From positions 1 through 64,000 of the forward strand of contig NZ_SJSY01000070.1 of assembly GCF_004352915.1 (NCBI RefSeq): a stretch of DNA of 64,000 nt. Direction: 5' to 3'. This document shows positions 27,334 to 35,890 of the stretch, piece by piece; within the stretch, counting starts at the first letter, position 1; each line of letters begins with the position of its first letter. A program made the translations under genes and the position numbers. Below the pieces are notes generated by a model, which made no database searches, was not told where the DNA came from, and saw only the letters and a program-made list of their open reading frames with translations. This stretch comes from Flavobacterium zhairuonense (lineage in GTDB: Bacteria; Bacteroidota; Bacteroidia; Flavobacteriales; Flavobacteriaceae).

Positions 27334-27436
27334 AAATTTAAATTTAATTATGTGTATTATAAACGCCTGATGTACTTGATGTATGAGAAAGCACTTTCAA
27401 ATTTCTAATAACAGATGACGCTTTTTGACCTGGAGT

Positions 27437-27546
27437 TGCTCATCGTTAGCACAGATTTGTAATCTGTGCCTAGAAAGATTGGAGATCTTATACAATATAG
27501 TACGAGCTTTACTGTACAGACACAGATCACAAATCTGCGCTAACGG
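27437..27546. repeat. Accessory-patch spacer repeat, copy E
   Basis: This copy has an internal palindrome: GCACAGATTTGTAATCTGTGC near the left end, and CACAGATCACAAATCTGCGC with TAACG at the right end in opposite orientation. Between them lies a non-coding stretch. It abuts copy B. Confidence 0.7.
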
Positions 27547-27547
27547 G

Positions 27548-27643
27548 TCTATTTTGCTTTTTTACTTTATTCTTATGCTTTACAAAGTATTCGATCGCGC
27601 ACGTCTACGCTCAATCGTTAGCGCAGATTTACAAAGGTTCCAA
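27548..27643. repeat. Accessory-patch spacer repeat, copy B
   Basis: It begins with 34 bp identical to copy A, including half of the 25.7-kb terminator. It then reads GCGCACGTCTACGCTCAATC, GTTAGCGCAGATTT and AAGGTTCC. Its right end overlaps the last codons and stop of the 27618-28094 gene. Confidence 0.75.
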
Positions 27644-28094
27644 TATCAATAGTAGAATTATCCTTTACTTTATGTAACAAAAAGTGAAGAGTGTCTATTC
27701 TAGTAGTTTTGGGGAATGTTACCATGAAAACCCCGTTGCCAGAACCTAAATTGCCAAAATGTTTTTCTACTATTTTCCATTCTAAAAGATATTCACTTTT
27801 CTTAAACTCCTTGCTTGCTTTTTTTAATTTCAAAACAATTTGATTATTTGGTGATAATGAAACTTTTCTTTTTTCTCCCTCTATAACTTTGTAATGCCAA
27901 ACTTTTTCAATCCAAACAGAATCAATAATATCTAAATCTCCAGTTTGTAATTTATTTGCTGTAGAGAGATAAAATTCAGATTTTTTTGAATTTAAAATTG
28001 TTGAAGATGCTTGAGGCGTTGCTGTATTGAATTCATGACAGCAAACACACATTAATGATATAATGTATAAACTAACTAAAACTTTTTTTCTCAT
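27618..28094 (-). CDS. Small lipoprotein of unknown function, C-terminus formed by repeat
   Basis: The start chosen is the ATG at 28094 (MRKKVLVSLYIISLMCVCCHEF), which gives 158 residues and a good lipoprotein signal. The in-frame ATG at 28142 would add 16 charged residues drawn from the spacer repeat. The mature domain is beta-rich and unrecognised. The last residues (FVNLR) and the stop codon are encoded by the spacer repeat (TCTGCGCTAACG on the sense strand). The native C-terminus may therefore have been cut or replaced. Confidence 0.6.
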   Translation of the reverse strand: MRKKVLVSLYIISLMCVCCHEFNTATPQASSTILNSKKSEFYLSTANKLQTGDLDIIDSVWIEKVWHYKVIEGEKRKVSLSPNNQIVLKLKKASKEFKKSEYLLEWKIVEKHFGNLGSGNGVFMVTFPKTTRIDTLHFLLHKVKDNSTIDIGTFVNLR

Positions 28095-28116
28095 TTTCTT
28101 TTTTAATTGACCTCTC

Positions 28117-28180
28117 CTCCAATCGCGCACGTCTACCCTCAATCGTTAGCGCAGATTTGTAATCTGTGCCCACAAAGATT
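28117..28180. repeat. Accessory-patch spacer repeat, copy C
   Basis: It reads CCAATCGCGCACGTCTACCC, TCAATCGTTAGCG, then the palindrome GCAGATTTGTAATCTGTGC. The GCGCACGTCTAC and CAATCGTTAGCGCAGATTT blocks are shared with copy B. Confidence 0.75.
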
Positions 28181-28201
28181 GGATAAATATTCTTTGCTTT
28201 A

Positions 28202-28465
28202 TCAAGAATTCTTCCAGTGGATTGCTTCTATGTATTCTAAAATAGATTCATTACTATCATATATTAAAAACTCTAATTTGTCATTTAAAACAGACTGTTT
28301 TTGTATAAATTCTTTTGCTAAATCTATATTGTTGAACAACCAATATATTTCATCTTCAGTGTTATTTAGGTAGAGCTCTAGTTTAATATTCAATACATGA
28401 CCTGTTGCTCCATCTGCAATAACTACTACAACCTGCTTTTCATTTAGAGTTGGGAATTTCTTCAT
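28202..28465 (-). CDS. Small cytosolic protein of unknown function
   Basis: The start chosen is the ATG at 28465 (MKKFPTLNEKQ), giving 87 residues. An upstream in-frame ATG at 28516 lies on the promoter-like box and is unlikely. The protein has no signal peptide. It is acidic, with a beta-alpha pattern (VVVVIADGATGHVLNIKLEL) and a C-terminal helix. Size, acidity and isolated setting are those of many small orphan or immunity-like proteins, but nothing specific supports a role. Confidence 0.55.
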   Translation of the reverse strand: MKKFPTLNEKQVVVVIADGATGHVLNIKLELYLNNTEDEIYWLFNNIDLAKEFIQKQSVLNDKLEFLIYDSNESILEYIEAIHWKNS

Positions 28466-28513
28466 ATTTAATATTTTTTGTTTTATTAGAATTCCAATGG
28501 TGTCGTAAAATAC

Positions 28514-28521
28514 CAAATATA
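28514..28521 (-). promoter_or_regulatory. -7-type promoter box before 87-residue gene
   Basis: The minus strand reads TATATTTG, matching TAnnTTTG, 49 bp before the chosen ATG. No good -33 TTG is present at the expected distance. Confidence 0.35.
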
Positions 28522-28552
28522 ATTTTAAATCCGAATTACATAACTTTATAAA

Positions 28553-28597
28553 AACAAAAAAACTGCATAAAAGTCAAAAAAGACCTTTACACAGTTT
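28553..28597 (-). terminator. Terminator after lutC
   Basis: On the minus strand AAACTGTGTAAAGGTC pairs imperfectly with GACTTTTATGCAGTTT. A T-rich tail follows. It lies about 20 bp after the lutC stop and would end the rhamnose-lactate transcript. Confidence 0.7.
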
Positions 28598-28617
28598 ATA
28601 TTATTAAAATCTAAATT

Positions 28618-29205
28618 TTACTCCATCAAAAAAACAACCAATCCCCTAGCGCCATGCGCACCCAAAACCAACGACTGCTCAATATCAGCCGTTTTTGAAG
28701 GTCCAGCGATAAAAGTTCCAAATCCGTACTCTTGATTTCCTATTTTATCATAGGCTTGATGCATTGTTGGATAAATGTTTTCCTTATTTACAATTATAGC
28801 CAAATATTGCGCGATAAAAGGCGAAACACGTTGTCCAAGAATAGCATCGGTTACCCAAAGTGCACTGTTTTCTGCAACGCCAAAATTTGCTTTTATAATA
28901 TTCAATTCAACATTTTTTAATGAATGCGGATCATCATTTGTCCAATCTAAAGATGCTATTTCTGAAAGTTCTGGAAGCGTTGTAATAATACGCTTTTCAA
29001 GATTGTAATGCTTTTTGACATATGAAATCACCTCGTCATAATTGGAAACTTCAACGGGATTTCCTCCAATGTTTTTTAGGACTGTTTTGTACGTTTCTAA
29101 AACATTAAAGTTTTCAGAACCTAAAACTTTTAAGTCTGGCAAAGCAGTTACAAAATCAGGTTGATTTTGCTTGATTTTATTTAATATTTCGGCTTTACTG
29201 CTCAT
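28618..29205 (-). CDS. lutC: Lactate utilization protein LutC (LUD domain)
   Basis: This 195-residue cytosolic protein is a LUD-domain (YkgG) member, with the family-typical GVAENSALWVTDA, FIAQYLAIIV and FIAGPSKTADIEQSLVLGAHGARG. With LutA and LutB it forms the complex that oxidises L-lactate to pyruvate. Its start overlaps the end of lutB by 11 bp, indicating coupled translation. A terminator follows. Confidence 0.92.
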   Translation of the reverse strand: MSSKAEILNKIKQNQPDFVTALPDLKVLGSENFNVLETYKTVLKNIGGNPVEVSNYDEVISYVKKHYNLEKRIITTLPELSEIASLDWTNDDPHSLKNVELNIIKANFGVAENSALWVTDAILGQRVSPFIAQYLAIIVNKENIYPTMHQAYDKIGNQEYGFGTFIAGPSKTADIEQSLVLGAHGARGLVVFLME

Positions 29206-30598
29206 TGTTTTTCTCTTTTGCTTCTCTTGAATTTTTCTTGTACCATTCTCTGAATGATTCTTCTGGAACTGCAGGCATTTCGCGCTGATCGTACCATTTA
29301 TTCATTTTGTTGTTCACTAAACCTGGAGCATTTTTCATTACAAATCGGCCTGATTTTCCTGCGATATTAAAAACCGTCGGATTTGCCAAAACTGCCGCCA
29401 TTGTTTTCATTGCAATCGTTTTGGCCGTTGGTGTATGTCCTTCTTTCACCAAAACCTGACGCCATTTATATAACTGATCGTGTATGTCGATTTTTACCGG
29501 ACAAACATTGGTACAAGAACCGCAAAGTGTACTTGCAAATGGCAAATCGGCATTTTTTTTCATGTCGAGATTTGGAGCCAAAATAGAACCAATTGGTCCC
29601 GCAACGGCATTATGATAACTATGTCCGCCACTTCTTCGGTAAACTGGGCACGTATTCATACACGCACCGCAACGAATACATTTTAGCGAATTTCTAAAAT
29701 CTTCTCTTCCTAATTGTGTGCTGCGGCCGTTATCGACAATTACAATATGAATTTCTTTGCCGTCTCTTGGCTTTTTAAAATGGCTTGAAAAAGTCGTAAT
29801 CGGCTGTCCTGTTGCGCTTCTCGCCAATAATCTCAAGAAAACGCCTAAATGCTCTCTGTTCGGAATCAATTTTTCAAAACCCATGCAGGCAATATGAACA
29901 TCGGCTAAATGCGCGCCCATATCTGCATTTCCTTCATTGGTACAAACCACAAACTCACCCGTTTCTGCAATGGCAAAATTTACTCCGGTCAAAGCTGCTT
30001 TTCTAGTTAAAAAAGTATCGCGAAGCTGTTGTCGTGCCGATTCGGTTAAATATTGTGGATCAAAATTCCCTTTTTCTGTACCCAAATGTTCATGAAACGT
30101 TTCACTTACATCTTCTTTTTTTAGGTGAATTGCTGGCAAAACAATATGGCTTGGCGGTTCTTTACGAAGCTGTACAATATATTCTCCCAAATCCGAGTCA
30201 ATAACTTCTACGCCATTTTCAGCTAAATATTCATTTAAATGGCATTCTTCGGTAAGCATGGATTTTGATTTCACCATTTGCTTCACGTCATGCTTTTTCA
30301 GAATAGAATGCACAATTTCATTGTGTTCTTTGGCATCGGCAGCCCAATGTACTTTTATTCCGTTTTTTTGAGCATTTGCCTCAAATTCAACTAAATAATC
30401 GTGAATATTAGAAAGCACATTATTCTTGATCTTAGAAGCTGTTTCACGCAATAATTCCCAATCCGAGATCTGATGTGCAGATTTATCGCGTTTTTCTCTA
30501 ACGAACCAAAGCGTTTCATCATGCCAATTTACGCGCTCCACATCTTTGTTAAAACGTGCCGCTGCTTCGCTGTGTTCTATTGTTTTTTTTGAAGACAT
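29195..30598 (-). CDS. lutB: Lactate utilization iron-sulfur protein LutB
   Basis: The 467-residue protein has an N-terminal LUD-type domain (AIAETGEFVVCTNEGNADMG near the middle). Two 4Fe-4S ferredoxin motifs follow, CIRCGACMNTCP and CGSCTNVCPVKID, then the LutB C-terminal tail. It is the electron-carrying subunit of the LutABC lactate oxidase. It is separated from lutA by a GH28 gene and a 251-bp spacer with a repeat, an unusual break in a normally contiguous operon. Confidence 0.93.
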   Translation of the reverse strand: MSSKKTIEHSEAAARFNKDVERVNWHDETLWFVREKRDKSAHQISDWELLRETASKIKNNVLSNIHDYLVEFEANAQKNGIKVHWAADAKEHNEIVHSILKKHDVKQMVKSKSMLTEECHLNEYLAENGVEVIDSDLGEYIVQLRKEPPSHIVLPAIHLKKEDVSETFHEHLGTEKGNFDPQYLTESARQQLRDTFLTRKAALTGVNFAIAETGEFVVCTNEGNADMGAHLADVHIACMGFEKLIPNREHLGVFLRLLARSATGQPITTFSSHFKKPRDGKEIHIVIVDNGRSTQLGREDFRNSLKCIRCGACMNTCPVYRRSGGHSYHNAVAGPIGSILAPNLDMKKNADLPFASTLCGSCTNVCPVKIDIHDQLYKWRQVLVKEGHTPTAKTIAMKTMAAVLANPTVFNIAGKSGRFVMKNAPGLVNNKMNKWYDQREMPAVPEESFREWYKKNSREAKEKNNEQ

Positions 30599-30640
30599 CT
30601 TTTAATCATTTAATATAAAACTGATTCGATTGCTTTTCAT

Positions 30641-30802
30641 GAGCTCCATCGGAGCATAATATTTATAGCCTAATTTAGAGCTTATTTTTATAGCTCCATC
30701 GGAGCGACATTTCTATCTTTAGCAATATAAAAAATGTCACCCCTATGGGGTTTCTTATTGAAAACAAACTGAATATTCTATAAATATATCGCCCCTCTGG
30801 GA
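30641..30802. repeat. Dispersed GGAGC/GGGGT intergenic repeat, copy 2
   Basis: Modules in order are GAGCTCCatcGGAGC followed by ATATTTATAG, a second AGCTCCatcGGAGC, CACCCCtATGGGGTT, and CTATAAATA followed by TCGCCCCTCTGG. Order and sequence follow copy 1 at 7866-8030. It fills the spacer between the GH28 gene and lutB. Confidence 0.7.
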
Positions 30803-30849
30803 CTTTTGCTACGAATAAAACTTAAGGTTTGAAAGAAATTTCGAAATCA

Positions 30850-32217
30850 TTATTTACTGACAAAATTCACTACATTTTCATGAATTGCTTTTTCGCCTTG
30901 AACATTTGCAGCCGTTACATTAGTCAAGAAAATATTTTCAACCGGAAGTTCTTTTTGAGCTTGAATTCTTGAAACAAACTTCACATTGGTTGCTGTTATA
31001 TTTTCCAGATATACATTTTTTATTGGCGTCAAACGACGTTGAATTGTCGGAACCAAATCACGCCATTGGTATAAAACATCAGTTTCGATTCCGAGAATTC
31101 CGGCATCAATTTTCCCCGATTTGATATTCGTCATGTGAATATTATTCACAAAACCGCCTCTTCTTTCATTAGTTTTAATGTATAGAAGATGATTTAGTTT
31201 TGCGCCATCGACCACTGTACAATTATCAATAAATACATTTTCTATTCCACCTGATAATTCACTTCCAATTGCGACTAATTGATGTCCGTTTTTTACAGTA
31301 CAATTTCGCATAACAATATTTTTTGAAGGTGTGTTTAAGGTCCAAGCATCTATTCCACAGCCCGATTTAATTGCAATTGCATCGTCTCCTTGATCAAAAA
31401 CACAATTTTCGATCAATACATTTTGCGACATTTCTGGATCAACACCGTCATTATTATGTCCGTGCGCATACACCTGAAGATTTCTGATCACGACATCTTT
31501 TGACAAAAACGGATGAATCATCCAAAACGGACTGTTGGTAATCTTAACGCCATCCATTAAAATATTCTGACAACGATTGAACTGAATAAAATGCGGACGC
31601 AAATTAGCAGTATCATTAACCATTTGTCTTTCTTCGACAGGTTTTTGGTAAGAAGCCAAATAATACAATCTTTTCAAGCTTTCCATATGCGCTTTTGGGC
31701 GTGCAAACCATTTTGTCCAAACGTCCATTTTTGCTTTCAATTCGCCTTCGCCTGTAATGGCAATATTTTTACATTGGTATGCGTAAACCAGTGGCGAATA
31801 ATTGTAACATTCATAACCTTCCCAAGTAGAACGAACTGCTGGCAGATAATCTTTTGGATCTTCAGAAAAAAGCAAAACCGCTCCTTTTTCCAAATGTAGA
31901 TTTACATTGCTTTTAAAATGAATTTTCTTTGTCAGCCACTCGCCTTCCGGAATTATCACAATTCCTCCACCCGCTTTATTGGCTTTTGAAATCGCTTTAG
32001 AAATTGCTTCAGAAGTTTTTTCTTTATCGCCTTTTACTGCTCCAAAATCAACAATCGAAAATTTTTTGCATTTGCTGAAATCAGGAATCTTGATGGTGGG
32101 CATTTCAAAAGGTGCTTTTACCACCACTTCTTTTTGTGTTACAGAAGTTGGATCTTTCTGAAACGATAAAAAAAGCAACGAAAGCAAAAGTGTAAAACAA
32201 AAAGTTATTTTTTTCAT
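30850..32217 (-). CDS. GH28 polygalacturonase/rhamnogalacturonan-type glycosidase
   Basis: The 455-residue exported protein has a right-handed beta-helix with the GH28 sites. These are N256-D257-G-V-D260, the pair D278-D279 in QGDDAIAIKSG, H312 in GHQLVAIGSE, and a Lys in LYIKTN. Members cleave galacturonan or RG-I backbones or their oligomers from outside the cytosol. The signal region (LLSLLFLSFQKD) shows no clean lipobox. It starts 33 bp after the lutA stop, inside the lactate operon, so it is probably co-expressed with rhamnose catabolism. The exact linkage cleaved is not readable. Confidence 0.87.
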   Translation of the reverse strand: MKKITFCFTLLLSLLFLSFQKDPTSVTQKEVVVKAPFEMPTIKIPDFSKCKKFSIVDFGAVKGDKEKTSEAISKAISKANKAGGGIVIIPEGEWLTKKIHFKSNVNLHLEKGAVLLFSEDPKDYLPAVRSTWEGYECYNYSPLVYAYQCKNIAITGEGELKAKMDVWTKWFARPKAHMESLKRLYYLASYQKPVEERQMVNDTANLRPHFIQFNRCQNILMDGVKITNSPFWMIHPFLSKDVVIRNLQVYAHGHNNDGVDPEMSQNVLIENCVFDQGDDAIAIKSGCGIDAWTLNTPSKNIVMRNCTVKNGHQLVAIGSELSGGIENVFIDNCTVVDGAKLNHLLYIKTNERRGGFVNNIHMTNIKSGKIDAGILGIETDVLYQWRDLVPTIQRRLTPIKNVYLENITATNVKFVSRIQAQKELPVENIFLTNVTAANVQGEKAIHENVVNFVSK

Positions 32218-32250
32218 GATTAAATTTAAAAAAAATGGCTCACCTATTTT

Positions 32251-32988
32251 CTATACCATTGTATTTAATATTTCGGCAATGTGAATGGTTTTTACTCGAC
32301 TGTTTTGTCTTCTTAAAATACCTTCCAAATGCATCAAACAAGACATGTCTCCACCAGTGATATAATCGACATTTTGATTTTCGTGATCTTTGATTCGGTC
32401 TTGTCCCATTTTTACAGAAACGGCTTCTTCGGTAACGCAGAAAGTTCCTCCAAAACCACAACATTCGTCTTTTCTGGATAAAGAAACTAAATCCAAACCT
32501 TTTATTTTATAAAGCAATTGCTGTGGTTTTGAGAAAAAATGTGCGTTTAGTTCCGACATCTGCGAAAGCTTTAAACCTCGCTGGCCATGACAGCTTTGAT
32601 GCATCCCGACTCTGTATGGAAAACTTCCTTGTATGTGATCTACTTTTAAAATATCGGTAATAAACTCTGTTAATTCGAAAACTTTTTTACGCATTTCTGA
32701 CGCGACAACTTCTAATTTGTCATCATGCAAGTGCTCTTTTACATGTAAAACACAGCTTCCTGACGGGCAAACGATATAATCAAATCCCGCAAAATTGGAG
32801 ATAAAGTTAGCATTGCAGCCTTTTGTTAAGTGTTCGTAACCACTGTTTGCCATTGGCTGTCCGCAGCAAGTTTGTCCCATCGGAAAATGAACATCACAGC
32901 CTAATTTTTGTAAAAGTTCATAGGTTGCAATTCCAACTTTTGGAAAAAACTGATCGACATAACACGGTATAAAAAGTCCGATTTTCAT
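32251..32988 (-). CDS. lutA: Lactate utilization Fe-S oxidoreductase LutA
   Basis: The 245-residue protein contains two cysteine-rich CCG domains. The first shows CYVDQFFP with CCGQP, the second CHGQRGL with CCGFGG. This is the LutA (YkgE, GlcF-like) pattern. It cooperates with LutB and LutC in L-lactate oxidation. The gene lies between the sugar kinase and GH28, with about 190 bp of AT-rich spacer upstream. Confidence 0.92.
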   Translation of the reverse strand: MKIGLFIPCYVDQFFPKVGIATYELLQKLGCDVHFPMGQTCCGQPMANSGYEHLTKGCNANFISNFAGFDYIVCPSGSCVLHVKEHLHDDKLEVVASEMRKKVFELTEFITDILKVDHIQGSFPYRVGMHQSCHGQRGLKLSQMSELNAHFFSKPQQLLYKIKGLDLVSLSRKDECCGFGGTFCVTEEAVSVKMGQDRIKDHENQNVDYITGGDMSCLMHLEGILRRQNSRVKTIHIAEILNTMV

Positions 32989-33110
32989 TTTTTATTCTTT
33001 TATTTTTTGCCCGCAGATTTGGCAGATCAAGCGGATTTATTCTCATTTTTTTGTCATTTCGACCAAAAGGAGATTCGAGCGAGAGCGAACTGACAAGCTT
33101 GCGTTGCAAA

Positions 33111-33177
33111 ATACAGTTTATTAATTTTTAATTAATAATTATCAATTGTCAATTATTAATTGTAAATTATCAATTAC
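33111..33177. repeat. AT-rich TCAATTG/TTAATTA spacer
   Basis: Short overlapping motifs such as TATCAATTGTCAATTATT recur in both orientations. A similar patch is at 34540-34615, on the other side of the kinase gene. They can fold into weak hairpins; no gene is present. Confidence 0.5.
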
Positions 33178-34536
33178 CTAATGTTTATAAAATTTCAAAT
33201 CTATTAAATCATTTTGAATTGGCTTTGGATTCCAGTTTTCGTGAATGGCCAACGCCGCTCCCAATGCACTTGCCTGCGCCATTGAAGCAGCATAAACTTC
33301 TACATCAGGATAAGCTTCTGCCAGCAAATTCATAAAAATCGAATTTTTACTGAAACCTCCATCCACAAAAATTTTCTTAACAGGGCTATTGTGTATCACT
33401 AAGTTAGTCGAAAAAACCTGTTGTTCGACTAAATCCAACATCAATTGATGATAAGCGGTTTCGTAATTCTTGAAAGTCGAAAGGTCTCTTTTTTGAAACG
33501 GACATTCTTTCAAAATATCAAAATCGTATTTCTTTGGATAAAGAATCTGAAAATGAAGTGCTCTTAAGTTTGCTACAATATTTTTATCAAAATAAACATC
33601 TTTGAAAGTATCAAACGGAACATTAAAATGGGCCGCTAATCTTTTGGCTTGTACTTCATGCTCGTTGCCCGAAAACAATCTTGCCGCTTTTACAGGTTTT
33701 TCAGTGTACTGCATATAACACAGACAATCTTTTTGAAGTTCATCAAAAGTCAGAGGCTTATTATTGAACGGATTCAGCGAAATGCTCCAAGTTCCGGTCG
33801 ACAATAAAACAAACGGTTCTGTAAAGTTGATTGTGTATGGAATAATTGCAGATGAACTGTCGTGAAGTCCAACTCCAACAGACAAATCACCTTTTTTCAA
33901 AACATCTTTTCCATAATGTAAAGGTGGAATTTTTTCTGAAATACCTTCGTTCTCAATCCATTTGTGGTATTTCATTTTTTTGAAATTCCACAAATTGGTA
34001 TGACAGCCAACACTTGTAATATCGGCGAAAGCCTCATTTGTCAGCAGAAAACTTAAATATTGTGGCAAATGCAGACAATATTTTACTTTTTCAAACAGCT
34101 CCGGTTTTTCTTCCTTAAGTCGGTAAATCTGCATTCCAGAATTCAAGCTTCCTAAAACTGGAGAAGCCGTTTTGACTGCAAATTTCTCTTCGCCTTTATA
34201 TTTGTTGTAAAACGCTGCTTTTAATTCCTCTGGATAATCTTTTAAGTAATTATACAGAGGAGTCAAAACTTTTCCGTTTTCATCAATGTACACAAAACTA
34301 GCGCCGTATGTACTAAAATTGATAGCTTTTAAAACATAGTTGGTCAGCTCTTTTATTTCTGATAATCGGTCGAGTATCCAGTTTTTCAGAACATCAATAT
34401 CTTCACAAGGAAAACCATCTTCATCTGTGGTTTCATCAAGATTCACTGATTTTTCCCAAACAATCTTATAATTTTCGTCAAATAAAAAAACCTTTTTGTT
34501 TGTTTTACCAATATCAAAAATTGCAACTACATTCAT
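33178..34536 (-). CDS. FGGY-family sugar kinase, probable L-rhamnulose kinase
   Basis: I start it at the ATG at 34536 (MNVVAIFDIGKTNKK), giving 452 residues. An earlier in-frame ATG at 34566 would add ten residues from the AT-rich spacer. The N-terminal phosphate-1 loop DIGKTNKKVFLFD, the middle LLSTGTWSISLNPF and the C-terminal FVDGGFSKNSIFMNLLAE are those of the FGGY family. The neighbours (isomerase upstream, aldolase, symporter) imply phosphorylation of L-rhamnulose at C1, in the role of RhaB. It is not close enough to the classic RhaB for me to give it that symbol. Confidence 0.82.
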   Translation of the reverse strand: MNVVAIFDIGKTNKKVFLFDENYKIVWEKSVNLDETTDEDGFPCEDIDVLKNWILDRLSEIKELTNYVLKAINFSTYGASFVYIDENGKVLTPLYNYLKDYPEELKAAFYNKYKGEEKFAVKTASPVLGSLNSGMQIYRLKEEKPELFEKVKYCLHLPQYLSFLLTNEAFADITSVGCHTNLWNFKKMKYHKWIENEGISEKIPPLHYGKDVLKKGDLSVGVGLHDSSSAIIPYTINFTEPFVLLSTGTWSISLNPFNNKPLTFDELQKDCLCYMQYTEKPVKAARLFSGNEHEVQAKRLAAHFNVPFDTFKDVYFDKNIVANLRALHFQILYPKKYDFDILKECPFQKRDLSTFKNYETAYHQLMLDLVEQQVFSTNLVIHNSPVKKIFVDGGFSKNSIFMNLLAEAYPDVEVYAASMAQASALGAALAIHENWNPKPIQNDLIDLKFYKH

Positions 34537-34615
34537 TTTTTTTAATTGTAAATTGTTAATTATCAATTGTTAATTTTGGATTCATAATTTATAATTAACA
34601 ATTAATAATTTATAA

Positions 34616-35890
34616 TTATAACCCTGTTGCCATTGTTTTTAATCCTCTTTCGCCAATTAAATTGCTTCTAACAGCAAGAGAACGATATAACTCTACCGGA
34701 TTTAAAGCTGCCCCAGAACGCAAACGAGCTTCTGCCACTAACGCACGAACATCTGTACGGAAAGCATTTTGAAGAATTTCCTGTGCTTTAACCACATCAT
34801 TTTCTTCTTGAGCTTGCTCTAAAGCTTTTCTATCAACAGAAAGTGCTTGTGCATACGCAATCATAATCGCTTCAACAGATTGCAATAAATCTTCTAAAGG
34901 ATCTTTAATATTGTGAGATGCATCAATCATCCAGCCTAAATCTTTGGCGTGATTCATTCCTCTTGCATCCATTCCTTCAACTAATTCATTGAAAATCAAG
35001 AATAATTGATACGGTTTTAAAGCTCCAGCAGTTAAATCGTCATCTCCATATTTTGAATCATTAAAGTGGAAACCTCCTAATTTATTATCCATCAATAAAA
35101 TAGAAACAATTTGCTCGATGTTTGCATTTGGCAAATGATGACCTAAATCAACAAGCGTTTTTGCTTTGTCACCTAATTTTTGAACGTATGAATACGATTG
35201 TCCCCAATCTGCAACTGTTGTTGAGTAAAAGTTTGGTTCAGCACATTTGTATTCTAAGAATAATTTCCAGTTTGAAGGCAATGCATCGTAGATTTCTTCT
35301 AAACTTTCTAATGTATTTTGGTATGCTTTTCTGAAGTTTAATTGTCCCGGAAAGTTAGATCCGTCAGCTAACCAAACTGTTAATGAATCAGATCCTAATT
35401 CGATTCCGTGTTTAATAACTTCGATATTGTGAGCAATTGCTTGTTTGCGAACTGCTTTGTTTACATTTTGCAATGAACCATATCTATACGTATGCTCTGC
35501 GTTTGCCTGATCCTGAAACGTGTTCGAGTTCATGGCATCAAACTTTAATCCGTGCTGTGCTGCTAACGTTTTGATCGCCTTATAATCTGTTGGAATATCC
35601 CACGGAATATGAAGCGAAATCGCACCAGAAGCATTATTTAGTTTATGAAGCAAACCTACATCTTCAATTTTTTCTTCTAATGAACGAGGTTCTCCTCCAC
35701 CTGCAAAACGTCCAAATCTAGTTCCTCCAGTTCCTAAAGCCCAAGATGGAATAGCGATTTGAAAATCAATTAATTTTTGAATAATCGATTCTGCATTTTC
35801 TATTTCTGATGCTGTAAAAGCAAATTTATTTTGATGTTTTTTCAGCAATCCCTCATTATGAGATGCAATATTGTTTGATTCAATTAACAT
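34616..35890 (-). CDS. rhaI: L-rhamnose isomerase, RhaI type
   Basis: The 424-residue cytosolic protein is a TIM-barrel sugar isomerase of the Pseudomonas-type RhaI family. It shows SWALGTGGTRFGRFAGGG near the N-terminus and metal-site stretches FLEYKCAEPNFY, LVDLGHHLPN and HFNDSKYGDDD. It converts L-rhamnose to L-rhamnulose. It is followed after 79 bp by the kinase gene. A terminator lies between it and the upstream aldolase gene, so it probably has its own promoter within 35891-36150. Confidence 0.9.
   Translation of the reverse strand: MLIESNNIASHNEGLLKKHQNKFAFTASEIENAESIIQKLIDFQIAIPSWALGTGGTRFGRFAGGGEPRSLEEKIEDVGLLHKLNNASGAISLHIPWDIPTDYKAIKTLAAQHGLKFDAMNSNTFQDQANAEHTYRYGSLQNVNKAVRKQAIAHNIEVIKHGIELGSDSLTVWLADGSNFPGQLNFRKAYQNTLESLEEIYDALPSNWKLFLEYKCAEPNFYSTTVADWGQSYSYVQKLGDKAKTLVDLGHHLPNANIEQIVSILLMDNKLGGFHFNDSKYGDDDLTAGALKPYQLFLIFNELVEGMDARGMNHAKDLGWMIDASHNIKDPLEDLLQSVEAIMIAYAQALSVDRKALEQAQEENDVVKAQEILQNAFRTDVRALVAEARLRSGAALNPVELYRSLAVRSNLIGERGLKTMATGL

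Noticed and set aside
25725..28180. Integron cassette array (attC-like GTTAGCG motifs)
   Set aside because: The motif does not fit the GTTRRRY core, the repeat folding is not attC-like, the genes include long membrane proteins, and no integron integrase is present.
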